DNA from: Terriglobia bacterium
Lineage (GTDB): Bacteria; Acidobacteriota; Terriglobia; Acidiferrales; UBA7541
Reading direction: 5' to 3'
Assembly: GCA_020073605.1 (NCBI GenBank)
Contig: JAIQEW010000006.1
Coordinates: 62,001-126,000 of the forward strand
Length of the DNA: 64,000 nucleotides
Both the position numbers and the translations under genes were made by a program. The notes beneath the pieces were generated by a model. That model saw only the letters and a list, made by a program, of their open reading frames with translations. It had not been told where the DNA came from and did not search any database. Positions 1 to 10,472 of this stretch are shown in pieces (the stretch's first letter is position 1; each line of letters starts with the position of its first letter).

Positions 1-748
1 GTTCTTCGCCTGGGTCGCGCCGGTCACCGCCGCCGACTTCGCCGGTCAGGTCGTCTTTGAGGGCGGCTGCGGCAAGGGCCGCCACACGGCCATTGCGGCA
101 TCGCACGGCGCCAAAGCGGTCGTCGCCATTGATCTTGGTGAGAGCGCGTTCGTCGCGTTCAACCATACGCGACAACTGCCGAATGCGCATGTCGTCATCG
201 GAGACTTGATGCAGCCGCCTGTGCGCCCGGTGTTCGACTTGGCTTTTTCCGTAGGGGTTCTTCACCATCTCCCCGATCCGGCTGCGGCTTTTGCGAGCCT
301 CGCTTCGCGTGTGCGTGAGGGAGGGCGAGTGTCGTTCTGGGTCTATGGACTGGAAGGCAACGAATGGATCACGCGCTACGTCGATCCGATCCGCACCCGG
401 GTCACATCCAGGCTTCCGGCGGGCCTTCTTCGTGCCGCGTGCCTCCTGCCTTCCGCATTTCTCTGGGCTGTGATCAAGCTGTTCTACCGCCCGCGTGCCA
501 ATGGCAGAGGCCCCGCGATGCTGCCGTATGGAGACTATTTCGCGTCGATGTATTCCTACCCGTTCGATGAGATCCACGCCAACGTGTTCGATCAGCTGGT
601 TACTCCTGTAGCGCACTATCTGACGGGGGATCAAGTGCGTGCATGGCTCGCGAGCGGCTTTCGCGACGTGACCGTGCGCTCTCATCGCGGCTATAGCTGG
701 ACTGGACTGGCGACCGTCGCGCGTGGCGCCGCGGCTCGCGCATCGTAG
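1..748 (+). CDS. Class I SAM-dependent methyltransferase (5' end outside window)
   Basis: The frame is open from the first bases of the window, so the true start lies upstream; the last 248 or so residues are present. Glycine-rich motif I reads VFEGGCGKGRH and is followed by an acidic strand end (AIDLGES). Motif IV-like FSVGVLHHLPDP matches the Methyltransf_11 type, common in glycan, quinone and lipid methylation. A helical hydrophobic patch lies around LLRAACLLPSAFLWAVI. The next gene, 200 bases on, is a UDP-sulfoquinovose synthase, so methylation of a sugar or glycolipid is possible, but the substrate cannot be read from sequence. Class assignment is firm; specificity is unknown. Confidence 0.8.
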   Translation, partial: FFAWVAPVTAADFAGQVVFEGGCGKGRHTAIAASHGAKAVVAIDLGESAFVAFNHTRQLPNAHVVIGDLMQPPVRPVFDLAFSVGVLHHLPDPAAAFASLASRVREGGRVSFWVYGLEGNEWITRYVDPIRTRVTSRLPAGLLRAACLLPSAFLWAVIKLFYRPRANGRGPAMLPYGDYFASMYSYPFDEIHANVFDQLVTPVAHYLTGDQVRAWLASGFRDVTVRSHRGYSWTGLATVARGAAARAS

Positions 749-924
749 GACGAGTGCAATTGGGTCACATTCCCTTTAGTGATCGCTTGGATTCACGGGG
801 AAGCATTCCAGGAAAATGACACCAGCCGGGCAAAAGATGCTTGCTACTATTCCGCAGCTGAGGGTAAAACGATACAATTGAACCAAATGATTCTGGCGGG
901 CGTGGTTCCGGCGTTCACTTTTGA

Positions 925-2163
<1,239 letters not shown>

Positions 2164-2209
2164 GAGTGCGGGGAAGCCGGGCACGACTGCCTCGGGCGGC
2201 GGACTCTAA

Positions 2210-3244
2210 CTAATCCTTCGCGATCCTCTCGCAGACGAGTCGGGCCGCCTTCACGGCGCTCACGACCTTTCCTGAGAAAATGTGCAGCTCGCGCGGCGCG
2301 GGCTCCTGCATGTAGAGAGTTCTCCGGTCCTGCGCAGGATTGTTCTCGACTACGCGCATCGTGAATCGCGATCCCAGGTAAACCGCATCCTTTGATGCGG
2401 GCACGGCAAGTGCCGAGTCCGCTCGCATTGCATCGAACCGGCTGAACGTGATCGGCTCGAATCCCGGCCCGTTCAAGAGCTTGGCGTATTGCTCCGGAAT
2501 CGGCTCGTTCGGATCGGTTGTCGTCCAGTGATTCGTATTCTTGGCCGAGCCGAATAGCGAGCGTTCCGAACTTCCGTACGGGTCGAACGCGGTGAACGGG
2601 CCATCCACAACCACGAGCGATATGTGGCGCAGGATCGGCGGAAGTTCGATCAAAATTTTCTCGGCCACCTGATACTTAGCGATCTTGAAAAGCCCGCGGC
2701 TGGGTCCCAGCCCGTACGTCGCCCACACGACGAAATCGTAATCCCGGCGCATCTCCGGCGTGAACGCCCGCCGCTCGAACGGAATTCCGAGCGCGGCGAT
2801 GCGTGATGTAACGACGTCCCGCAACACATCGGGGTCGTAGATCTGCTCGTCCACTTCGTAGCACTGGTCGATGAAACCGAAATTCATCCACTCGGGACGG
2901 CAGGATTTGCAGACGAGCTTGTATTGCGCCATTACCTTCTCGAACAATTCGGGAGGGGTCTGTGATCCTTCGTGAGGAATCGCGTAATAGTGCCGGCTGT
3001 TCCGCACGATCGCCGGCTCGAACGCAGCCGTGAACTCGGCGCGCGCTTCGAGCGTCTCGGTGATCGTCTCCGGGCTGCGCGGGTAGTGATAGCCGGAATG
3101 AATGCGATACTGGTTGATGACGGACGCGGCCCGCATCACTCCGAGAGGATCGAATAGCTGAACGTTATGGCCCTGTTCCGCCAGGCGAATCGCGATGGTG
3201 GCTCCGTAGATCCCCGCCCCGGCGACAGCGACCCTGGCCTTCAT
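2210..3244 (-). CDS. FAD-dependent oxidoreductase, DAO-like
   Basis: Predicted 344 aa. The N-terminus carries a dinucleotide-binding GAGIYGATIA motif (about residues 8-17) followed by an acidic or polar strand end, typical of DAO or amine-oxidase-like flavoproteins. A later WATYGLGPS segment matches the second FAD contact of this fold. The start at 3244 was chosen because it begins exactly at the flavin motif and its ATG overlaps the TGA of the upstream glycosyltransferase (ATGA), implying translational coupling. A longer in-frame extension only overlaps that gene. The substrate is unknown; context suggests modification of a sugar or lipid precursor. It ends 47 bases from the convergent sqdB gene. 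Confidence 0.7.
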   Translation of the reverse strand: MKARVAVAGAGIYGATIAIRLAEQGHNVQLFDPLGVMRAASVINQYRIHSGYHYPRSPETITETLEARAEFTAAFEPAIVRNSRHYYAIPHEGSQTPPELFEKVMAQYKLVCKSCRPEWMNFGFIDQCYEVDEQIYDPDVLRDVVTSRIAALGIPFERRAFTPEMRRDYDFVVWATYGLGPSRGLFKIAKYQVAEKILIELPPILRHISLVVVDGPFTAFDPYGSSERSLFGSAKNTNHWTTTDPNEPIPEQYAKLLNGPGFEPITFSRFDAMRADSALAVPASKDAVYLGSRFTMRVVENNPAQDRRTLYMQEPAPRELHIFSGKVVSAVKAARLVCERIAKD

Positions 3245-4419
3245 GATCCTCTCGCCGCCGGAGCGCGCGTGGCGGCCACGAGCCGTCCTTCTCGCAGGAA
3301 ATAGTCGACCCCGCGCCACCGGATCGTCCGGCGCCCGAAGCTCGCAATCCACATCACGAACGCTATCGCATCCCACACGGGAATCAGCGGCATCTTCTTC
3401 CACAGCCCGCCCTGTTTCATTCCCCACGCACCGATCATCCAGGTGATCGCAACGCGGCATACGGCATATCCGCCCAGGTAACCGATCGCGACACCCGCGC
3501 TCGGATGCGTCGCGACGGCCGCCAGCGACCACGGCAACCCCCACGTGAAAATCAATCCAAGATGGCCCCACGGCCGCATCAGCCGCTGCACCGTCATCCA
3601 GCGCGTGCGTTTGTAAAGCAGGTCGCGCATTGTTTGGAAGTCCGCGACTGATTGCACCACGTACGGCAGCAGCTTCACTTCGAATCCCTGCTCCGCCACC
3701 AGTCGTCCCGCGTAAACGTCGTCCGCCGGCCGGTCCTCGATCACCTGATACCCGCCGTACGCCTGAATAGCTTTGCGCGTCGTAATGATCGACTGCCCGA
3801 ATGTGACCTTCAGATCGTTCAGCTGCCATGCGACCATTACCGGCGCGAAAAAGTCCGAGATCATGCCGATGGACTGCAGCTCTTGCACCAGATTTGTTTC
3901 CTTCGTCGAAACGTACAGACAGGTTGCTGCTCCGACGCTGGGATCGCGGAAGGGCGACACCACCGTGCGCAGGTAATCCGGCCGCACGCGAACGTCGCCG
4001 TCGGTGATCACGAACAGGTCGTACTTCGCTTCCGTCGTCAGCCGAACTAGCCGCCCCACTTTGTCGTTGATGGCTTTGCGCCCCGAGCCAAAGAGCAGGC
4101 GAATCTGCCGCTCGGGAAAATCGCGGATCAGCTTTTCGAGCACCGGCAAGGCGGGATCATCCGGGTCCACGCAAAAGACGATTTCGTATTCTGGATAGTC
4201 CTGCCGGCAGAAGCTCGCATAGTTTTCGTATGCATCCTCGTCGAGACCCTTGATCGGCTTCAGGCAGCTCACTGGCGGCAGGAAGTCTGTGTTGGGGGCC
4301 GTATGCCGTTTCGCTTCGCCGAAAAATCTCGCGGTGCTGTACATCGCAAGCAGATAGTAGACAAAGGGGATCGCGGCAACGCCAAGGAAGATATGTTCAA
4401 CGGTCACGAAAGCCTTCAC
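3241..4419 (-). CDS. Membrane glycosyltransferase, ceramide glucosyltransferase/HpnI-like (GT21-type)
   Basis: Predicted 392 aa. An N-terminal membrane helix (about 8-28) precedes a GT-A domain. The LPPVSCLKPIKGLDEDAYENY opening is diagnostic of the GT21/HpnI group. D1 is in CVDPDDP (84-90), the DxD-like element is ITDGDVRV (138-145), D3 is in PADDVY (231-236), and the acceptor motif is KRTRW (270-274). The C-terminus has further hydrophobic segments. Relatives transfer glucose or GlcNAc from a UDP-sugar to ceramide, or to a hopanoid side chain. No hopanoid genes are in view, so the acceptor lipid is undetermined. Coupled by ATGA to the flavoprotein gene downstream. Confidence 0.8.
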   Translation of the reverse strand: MKAFVTVEHIFLGVAAIPFVYYLLAMYSTARFFGEAKRHTAPNTDFLPPVSCLKPIKGLDEDAYENYASFCRQDYPEYEIVFCVDPDDPALPVLEKLIRDFPERQIRLLFGSGRKAINDKVGRLVRLTTEAKYDLFVITDGDVRVRPDYLRTVVSPFRDPSVGAATCLYVSTKETNLVQELQSIGMISDFFAPVMVAWQLNDLKVTFGQSIITTRKAIQAYGGYQVIEDRPADDVYAGRLVAEQGFEVKLLPYVVQSVADFQTMRDLLYKRTRWMTVQRLMRPWGHLGLIFTWGLPWSLAAVATHPSAGVAIGYLGGYAVCRVAITWMIGAWGMKQGGLWKKMPLIPVWDAIAFVMWIASFGRRTIRWRGVDYFLREGRLVAATRAPAARGS

Positions 4420-4608
4420 ACCTCATAAGTGGCGGGCGCAGGAATCTTCTTGTGGCGAGAGGGAAGGGAATTCAAATCCTCATCGCCGCACACCCGGCAG
4501 TATGGAATCATCCCGGATCGGAATCTGTTTGAATGAGGGCACCAGGTACAACCACCGCCATTCCTGAAAGAGTCTAACACGAAACCATTCCAGGCCTGTT
4601 CCCGCCTC

Positions 4609-5556
4609 TCAGTGCTTCTGCGGATCGGATTTCACTGTTTGCTCGATCGCTTCGCGCAGCGGCACTTTTGGCGCCCATCCGATTTCTTGGCGGATTCTTC
4701 GCGTGTCGTACCGGCGATCCTGCAATGCCCGCTCCACTTGATGCGCGGGTAGCCCGGCCAGCGGCCCTCCGAGCCGTACGGGCCAGCCGGGAAGAAACAG
4801 GGTCCGCGTGCGATCGGCCGCGCTCTTGGTCCTGTGGTATTGCGCTAGCGTAAGATTCTCGTCGTCGACGATGACGAACTGTCGCAGCTTTCCATCCTTT
4901 AGCCCGCCAGCGAGTTCCATGGCGTCGACCAGGTTCTCAGCGTAATTCAACGGGATTCGGTGGTCGCGATTCCCGAATACCACGTTTGTTTTTCCGGCGC
5001 GGAACCCCAATAGGCCCAGCGGGAGCGGGTTTCCATGCCCATACACGATTCCGGGCCGCAGGATCGAGACCGGCAACCCTGTTTTCGTCGCGAATGAAAC
5101 CGCAAGTTCGTCGGCCGCAATCTTCGACTGCGCGTAGAGGTCGCGCTGGTCGGCTGCTTCATCGTAGGGCGTGCTTTCGTCGATCCGCTCCCCGTCTCGA
5201 ACGAGGCCGTACACTGCGATCGAGCTCAGATATACCGCACGGCCGGTGCCTGCGCGGGTGCATGCCGTAAGAACTCGCTCTGTTCCTCCTACGTTTGTTT
5301 CGAAGAATTCGCTCTTCGTGCCCGGACCTTCGATTTTGGCGGCAACGTGATAGACAACCTCCGCTCGTTCCACGGCTCGCTCGATCGCCGCCGCGTCGTT
5401 CAAATCGCCGCGCACCACCTCTGCGCCCTGTGCTTCGAGTTCATCGGCGCGCGGTGATGGTCTCGCAAGCACCCGCACTGGCGTGCCTTGGGCGAGCAGC
5501 CGCCTCACGAGCGCCCTGCCGAGGAAACCCGTGCCTCCTGTTACGCCGACGCGCAT
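4609..5556 (-). CDS. NAD(P)-dependent epimerase/dehydratase-type SDR
   Basis: Predicted 315 aa extended SDR. GGTGFLGRALVRRLL near residue 7 is the Rossmann motif. Asp after the second strand region (GDLNDAAAIERAV) and the YLSSIAVYG and Y-x3-K (LYAQSK) segments give the usual Ser-Tyr-Lys triad. The start at 5556 was preferred to an ATG 26 codons upstream because translation then begins at MRVGVTGGTGFLG. Relatives act on NDP-sugars, flavonols or 3-beta-hydroxysteroids, and the sequence does not decide among them. Separated from the glycosyltransferase by about 190 bases that hold no convincing feature. Confidence 0.7.
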   Translation of the reverse strand: MRVGVTGGTGFLGRALVRRLLAQGTPVRVLARPSPRADELEAQGAEVVRGDLNDAAAIERAVERAEVVYHVAAKIEGPGTKSEFFETNVGGTERVLTACTRAGTGRAVYLSSIAVYGLVRDGERIDESTPYDEAADQRDLYAQSKIAADELAVSFATKTGLPVSILRPGIVYGHGNPLPLGLLGFRAGKTNVVFGNRDHRIPLNYAENLVDAMELAGGLKDGKLRQFVIVDDENLTLAQYHRTKSAADRTRTLFLPGWPVRLGGPLAGLPAHQVERALQDRRYDTRRIRQEIGWAPKVPLREAIEQTVKSDPQKH

Positions 5557-5683
5557 CGATCTCGATTCCCCGCGAACACGATCGACTTCCCCGGCCGGCG
5601 ATCGTCTTGTGGCCGGCCATCTCCAGTCTAGCAACGTTTACACGAGTTTCGCATCGTGCCGAAAAGACTGTACGATAGACAGG

Positions 5684-7051
5684 ATGATTCTTCGCGGGCT
5701 TGGGGCCCTCTCCCTTCTCATTCTCGGAATGTCGCTGGCGGCGCAGGCCTGCACGTGTTCCCAGGCGCCTCCGGGGAAGTGTCCGGGCTTGCAAGAAGGC
5801 GATGTCGTTTTTCTCGGCGCCGTCACGGCCGTCGAAGACGTTGCTCCCGGTCTCACTCGCTATCGCTTCCACGTCGACGAGCGGTTCGCCGGCGTGGATT
5901 CCTCCGAAATCGACGTCTTCTCCGGCGGCGAGGATGGCGATTGCGCGTACCGTTTCAAGAAGGGTGAGCAGTACCTCGTCTTCACGCAGCCGGGCGCGGA
6001 AGGCCGTCTTTTCGCCACGATCTGCAATGGGACGCGCCCCGCAAAGGATGCTCGCGCGCTCCTTCCGCAATTGCGGGCGATGCGCAGGGGCCGGCAGGTG
6101 GCGTCCGTCTTCGGTGTTTTGCGGCGTGCTGACGCTCCGTTTCTGGCGCCTCCGGATGATCCGCAACAACCGCTTCCGAACGTGGCTCTGAGGCTTCAGT
6201 CGCGCGATGACCGCTTCCAGACCTCCACCGGCGCGGACGGCGTCTATTCTTTCTACGACGTGCACGCCGGCGAGTACAGCCTCACCGCAAGTCTCCCGGC
6301 CCGCATGGACCTGACTCGGAAAACGATCGTCGGCGCGCTGCCGCCGTTCAAAATTCCCGATGGCGCGTGCTACGAATACGATGTCGATGCGCTGCCGACC
6401 GGCCACATTCAGGGCAGCGTCCTCGACCCGGACGGCAATCCGCTCGCAGTCGCGTCGGTCGAGCTCTATCGCGCCGGGAGTTACGACGATTCTCGGCCGG
6501 GCTTGTGGGGATTTCAGGGCGCGAAAGGTGTTTTCGATTTCGACCATGTAGGCCCGGGGGAATACATCATCGTCTTCAATCGCGCGAACCGCATCGACCC
6601 GAATTCACCGTTCCGCCGCGCGTTCTATCCCGGTGTCTCCGATTTGAGCGAGGCCAAGCCGATCAAGCTGAAAGACGGCCAAGACCTGCTGAACGTGAAT
6701 ATGCAGGTGAAGGACGTCTATCCGCATCGGAAGCTGCGTGTGCGCTTGAAGTGGCAGGGCCCCATGCCTCCCGGTGACGTGACGGTTTCGGCGAAGGCGG
6801 ATCGCGGCGAGAATCCGATGGCGGAGCAGATCGGCGAAGGACTCTACGAGTTCACGCTCCTCGAATCGGATAGCTATACGGTTTCCGCCTGGCAGGATCT
6901 TGCGCCGCAGCCTGCCGCCCCGCACCGTCGCAAACCAGCCTGCGAATTGCCCTCGCGCATCGACGCCGCGCCCATCTCGGTTTCCGGTTCCGATGCTGCA
7001 AAGAAGGAAATCCTGCTCGTTTTCCCCGTCTCCCGCTGTGCGGCCCGATAG
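5684..7051 (+). CDS. Secreted NTR/TIMP-like plus carboxypeptidase-regulatory-domain protein
   Basis: Predicted 455 aa. An N-terminal signal peptide (LLILGMSLAAQA) is followed directly by CTCSQAPPGKCPG, the cysteine-led start typical of TIMP/NTR-like domains, then VVFLGAVTAVE. Two Ig-like CarboxypepD_reg repeats follow, around VALRLQSRDDRFQTSTGADGVYSF and IQGSVLDPDGNPLAVASVEL. It is therefore exported and probably a surface or periplasmic binding protein with no visible catalytic site. The start ATG at 5684 sits immediately before the signal peptide; an upstream frame extension reads through the divergent gene's promoter. Such proteins are frequent in Acidobacteriota (from family knowledge). 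Function unknown. Confidence 0.65.
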   Translation: MILRGLGALSLLILGMSLAAQACTCSQAPPGKCPGLQEGDVVFLGAVTAVEDVAPGLTRYRFHVDERFAGVDSSEIDVFSGGEDGDCAYRFKKGEQYLVFTQPGAEGRLFATICNGTRPAKDARALLPQLRAMRRGRQVASVFGVLRRADAPFLAPPDDPQQPLPNVALRLQSRDDRFQTSTGADGVYSFYDVHAGEYSLTASLPARMDLTRKTIVGALPPFKIPDGACYEYDVDALPTGHIQGSVLDPDGNPLAVASVELYRAGSYDDSRPGLWGFQGAKGVFDFDHVGPGEYIIVFNRANRIDPNSPFRRAFYPGVSDLSEAKPIKLKDGQDLLNVNMQVKDVYPHRKLRVRLKWQGPMPPGDVTVSAKADRGENPMAEQIGEGLYEFTLLESDSYTVSAWQDLAPQPAAPHRRKPACELPSRIDAAPISVSGSDAAKKEILLVFPVSRCAAR

Positions 7052-7131
7052 CGCTCCCCGAGGCACCCAACTTCGAAAGTCCACAACAACCACTTTCTGA
7101 CAATCTCAATTGGCCGTGCTAGCCTGATTCC

Positions 7132-7150
7132 GTGATGATGATGATGATGA
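7132..7150 (+). repeat. ATG trinucleotide tract in a 373-base intergenic gap
   Basis: Five ATG triplets follow a GTG here. The gap 7052-7424 otherwise holds no recognisable gene. One weak 98-codon frame begins at this tract and its TGA overlaps the ATG of the next gene, but its sequence resembles no family I know, so I do not call it a gene. Confidence 0.7.
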
Positions 7151-7424
7151 ATGCGACGACAGCGAGGGCGGAGCGGGGGCTCGTGCCGCACGCCTCGGTC
7201 GTGCCCTCGGTGCCCGTCCTCGGAGCACGAAAAATCCGCCGCAACTTTGCCCCGTTTGTTTGTCCGATCTCGCCCGGAGTAATAGTTTTCCCGGTACAAC
7301 AAGTCGACACAGGTCGCCGGTTGTGTACGCAGCTAAGTCATTCAAAACAAAGGATCGGTGCACGGTCAGGTCGACACACTTTTGCAGGCCTGCCGCGTGT
7401 GTTCCGCATCCGGGTTTCGCACCC

Positions 7425-8936
7425 ATGACGACACCTCCACCGAGCATGGAAAAGCAGTTCCCGCTGCGCCCGCATCCGCATCTTTACGAGATCAACACGT
7501 GGGCGTGGCTGGAAAGGCTCTCCGCGCGCCTGGGGCGCCTCGTCCGGCTCGCGGACGTCCCGGACACAGAATGGGACGCCATCGCTCAGCGCGGCTTCGA
7601 CATTGTCTGGCTCATGGGCGTGTGGCAGCACAGCGCGGAAGCGCGCCGCATCGAGCTCGCGGACCCGGCCAACAAGCCGCTTTTCGACCGCGTCCTGCCG
7701 GGCTGGACGCCGGAAGACGTGATCGGCTCGCCGTACTCGATCGCGCGATACGTTCCGGATGCTCGCATCGGCACTTGGGATTCACTCGATCGCGTTCGCG
7801 AAAAGCTGCGCGCGCGAGGCGTGGCGCTCTTTCTCGATTTTGTGGGAAATCATACGGCGCTCGACCATCCGTGGACTCGCGAGCACCCGGAATATTACTT
7901 GCAGGGTACGCAGGAGGATTTTCAGAAGGATCCTTCAAGCTTCTATCGTAGCGACACTTCCAAGGGCCCCGTGTTCTTCGCGCTCGGAAAAGATCCATAC
8001 TTCCCGCCCTGGGACGATGTGGCCCAACTGAATCATTTCTCGCCGGAAATGCGCACTGCGCTGCTGACGGACCTTCGAACGATTGCGGCTCATTGCGACG
8101 GCGTGCGCTGCGACATGGCCATGCTTCAGTTCAACGACATTTTCGAGCGCGTCTGGAACCATCGCCTGCACGACGCCGATTCGCCCGAAACGGAATTCTG
8201 GCACGACGCACATGCCGCAGTCCCGGGTCTCATCCTTCTCGCGGAAGCGTATTGGGGCACGGAACAGCGGTTGCTTGATCTCGGGTTCTCGTTCGTCTAC
8301 GACAAGGGTCTGTACGACGCCGTCCGCTACCAGAATTTCCCGGAGGTTCACGCGCGGCTCGCCGAAGGAGCGGGCTATCAGCGGCATCTCGCGCGATTTC
8401 TCGAAAATCACGACGAGGATTGCTGCGCCACGGCTTTTGGTTCCGAGCGACTCGTTTCGGTCGGAACGCTGATGGGAACGCTGCCCGGCATGCGTTTCTA
8501 TCAGGAAGGCGAGACCGAAGGCGCCAAAACGCATCTTCCGATCGCGCTTCGCCGGATCGCGGAGGAGCCGCCCGATCCCACGAGCGCCGCTTTTTTCGAG
8601 AAAATCCTGCGCATCACGGAAGCGGACGTCTTCCACAGCGGCCGCTGGAATCTGCTGCCGGTGAACCCGGAAGGCGACAGTACGTCTCCTCATCTTGTGG
8701 TTTACGAATGGCGCTCGGAGAAATCATGGAAGGTGATTTCCGTGAACCTCGCGGGCAGTGCATCTCAGGGCCGCGTCCAGTTCGGCGATCGTCGGCTGCC
8801 CGCCAAGGAGTACGTTTTCTACGACGAACTCAACGACGTCCGCTACGTTCGGAGCGCCGATGAGCTTCGCAATCCCGGTCTCTTCGTGCGCCGGGAAGGT
8901 TTTCAAGCCCACCTGTTCGATGTCTCTCCCGTCTGA
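7425..8936 (+). CDS. GH13 alpha-amylase-superfamily enzyme
   Basis: Predicted 503 aa (beta/alpha)8 glycoside hydrolase. Region I is LFLDFVGNHT (135-144). Region II is DGVRCDMAM with nucleophile D230. Region III is LLAEAYW with acid/base E274. Region IV is FLENHDE with D330. The N-terminus YEINTWAWLERLS is typical of GH13 members that act on small alpha-glucans or sugar phosphates. There is no signal peptide, so it is cytoplasmic and probably works on storage glycan or disaccharides. ATG at 7425 fits the start of homology; MEKQ at 7446 is also possible. Exact specificity (amylase, sucrose phosphorylase-like, glucosyltransferase) is unresolved. Confidence 0.85.
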   Translation: MTTPPPSMEKQFPLRPHPHLYEINTWAWLERLSARLGRLVRLADVPDTEWDAIAQRGFDIVWLMGVWQHSAEARRIELADPANKPLFDRVLPGWTPEDVIGSPYSIARYVPDARIGTWDSLDRVREKLRARGVALFLDFVGNHTALDHPWTREHPEYYLQGTQEDFQKDPSSFYRSDTSKGPVFFALGKDPYFPPWDDVAQLNHFSPEMRTALLTDLRTIAAHCDGVRCDMAMLQFNDIFERVWNHRLHDADSPETEFWHDAHAAVPGLILLAEAYWGTEQRLLDLGFSFVYDKGLYDAVRYQNFPEVHARLAEGAGYQRHLARFLENHDEDCCATAFGSERLVSVGTLMGTLPGMRFYQEGETEGAKTHLPIALRRIAEEPPDPTSAAFFEKILRITEADVFHSGRWNLLPVNPEGDSTSPHLVVYEWRSEKSWKVISVNLAGSASQGRVQFGDRRLPAKEYVFYDELNDVRYVRSADELRNPGLFVRREGFQAHLFDVSPV

Positions 8937-9003
8937 GAATTCCATGCGATCGCCAACTCATCCCTTCGACGCGCGCTGCGCCATTTCTGATATTCTTTGC
9001 GCC

Positions 9004-9759
9004 GTGCGGAATACTCTTTCGGCCCGAACTCTTTTCGCGATCGCGCTGGCGTGTCTGTTCGTGAATGTGTGCGCCGCATCTGCGCAGCAGGCACCGCCAC
9101 CGTCGCTCGCATCCCCTGGACTCGTGATCGTCCTTGACCCGGCGCATGGCGGCACGGACACCGGGGCGCGGGGAGAAACGTCTGTCGAAAAGGACGTGGT
9201 CTTGCAAATCGCCCGCACCGTGCGCACGGAACTAGAGCGCCAGGGCTATCGCGTTGTGATGACCCGCAACGACGACTCGTATGTTTCCTACGACGACCGG
9301 GCGGCGGTGGCTAATGCCCATCCCGAAGCCGTTTTCATCAGCCTGCATGTTTCCTCGACCGGAACGTCCGGCACCGCGCGCGTCTACTACCACCAATTGG
9401 CCGCGCCCATTCCGCCGGCGCCGGGCACGACCGCTGCAAACGCGAAGTCGCAGGCTCCTCCGGCGACCGGCTTGACCGTGTGGGAGGAGGCGCAGCGGCC
9501 GTATTCGGACGCAAGCCACCGCCTCGCCGATCTCATTCAGAGTGGCCTGGCGCAGGTCTTTTCCGGCTCGCCTGTCACTGCAAGTGGGGCTGCGGTGCGC
9601 GGATTGCGCTCCGTCGCGGCGCCTGCGGTAGCGATAGAAGTTTCGAGCGTTTCCGTTTCGAGCGCGGATTCCTTGATTGCGACAGCGGCGCCACTCGCCA
9701 ATGCGATTGCGCAGGCCGTTGGGGCATTCCGGCAGACAAGTTCCTCGGGGGCCAGATGA
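9004..9759 (+). CDS. N-acetylmuramoyl-L-alanine amidase (Amidase_3), exported
   Basis: Zinc amidase cleaving the lactyl-amide bond between N-acetylmuramic acid and the stem peptide. VIVLDPAHGGTDTGA carries the first zinc His, and the acidic ligand follows in SVEKDVVLQIA. GYRVVMTRNDDSYVSYDDRAAVAN is the family core, and VFISLHVSS holds the second His. A signal peptide (TLFAIALACLFVNVCAASAQQ) starts right after the proposed GTG at 9004; ATG 8944 would add 20 polar residues before it. The last acidic catalytic segment is VAIEVSSVS. Its TGA overlaps the next ATG (ATGA), so it is coupled to the GerMN gene. Confidence 0.8.
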   Translation: MRNTLSARTLFAIALACLFVNVCAASAQQAPPPSLASPGLVIVLDPAHGGTDTGARGETSVEKDVVLQIARTVRTELERQGYRVVMTRNDDSYVSYDDRAAVANAHPEAVFISLHVSSTGTSGTARVYYHQLAAPIPPAPGTTAANAKSQAPPATGLTVWEEAQRPYSDASHRLADLIQSGLAQVFSGSPVTASGAAVRGLRSVAAPAVAIEVSSVSVSSADSLIATAAPLANAIAQAVGAFRQTSSSGAR

Positions 9760-10367
9760 CTCCGCGCAATCTCAAGATCGCCCTCGGGGTGCTGATCGTA
9801 GCGGTCGCGATCGGCTTGATCAGCTTGCGGGGGCTTCACCGGCGCATCCAGCATCTTTCCGAGACGCAGACCGCCGACGAGCAGGCGAGGCACGAAGTTC
9901 TGGCGCCGCCGATCTCCACGCCGACGGACGTGACCGTGAAGGCCAAAATATTCTGGGCTGCGGGACCGGACAGGGTCGCATCGGTCGAAATCGCATTGCC
10001 GCTTTCGGCCGATCCTGTCGAGCGATCGAGGCAGTTGCTGCACGCGCTTGCCGCGAATCTTCCGACCCCGGGCCAGCGCACGATTCCGGCCGATGCAGTC
10101 GTGCTGGGCTTTTACATCCTTCCCGACGGAACAGCCGTCGCGGATTTCTCCGACGCGTTAACCGCCGAAATGCCCTCGGGAATCTTGAGCGAGCAGATGG
10201 CCGTGAATTCCATCGCGCGAACGCTTGGGAGCAACGTGCCCGGCATCCGCCGCCTGAAGATTCTGATCCACGGGCAGGAAGTGGACACGCTTGCAGGCAA
10301 CGTGGACCTGACGGGATTCTTCGATGTGAATCCGGCCGCTACAACTCCGCCGAAGCCCGCGCGATAA
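9756..10367 (+). CDS. GerMN-domain membrane-anchored protein
   Basis: Predicted 203 aa. One N-terminal membrane helix (about 6-24, IALGVLIVAVAIGLISL) anchors a periplasmic GerMN domain. Core family features are VTVKAKIFWAAG, RQLLHALAANLP, VLGFYILPDGTAVADFS and the C-terminal VNSIARTLGSNVPGIRRLKILIHGQEVDTLAGNVDLTGFF. GerMN proteins accompany peptidoglycan amidases, and amidase-GerMN-rph-rdgB is a recurring gene order. A role alongside the preceding amidase in wall remodelling is inferred. The biochemical activity of the domain is not established. Confidence 0.8.
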   Translation: MTPRNLKIALGVLIVAVAIGLISLRGLHRRIQHLSETQTADEQARHEVLAPPISTPTDVTVKAKIFWAAGPDRVASVEIALPLSADPVERSRQLLHALAANLPTPGQRTIPADAVVLGFYILPDGTAVADFSDALTAEMPSGILSEQMAVNSIARTLGSNVPGIRRLKILIHGQEVDTLAGNVDLTGFFDVNPAATTPPKPAR

Positions 10368-10472
10368 GCGGCTGCGGCCTTTCGTGCCGTTCCGGGCGTG
10401 TTGACACTTTCCGGTGCAGTCGTCAAACTGAATCTCCGAACGAAGGCAAGAAGCAGGGAAGGGAGACACATT

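Noticed and set aside
4460..4500. TTCAAATCC-like T-arm resemblance in the gap before the epimerase gene
   Set aside because: No matching acceptor, D or anticodon stems could be drawn around it, so it is not called a tRNA.
5441..6547. Minus-strand frame opposite the secreted NTR-like protein
   Set aside because: No motif, arginine-rich, and it would overlap the start of the epimerase gene.
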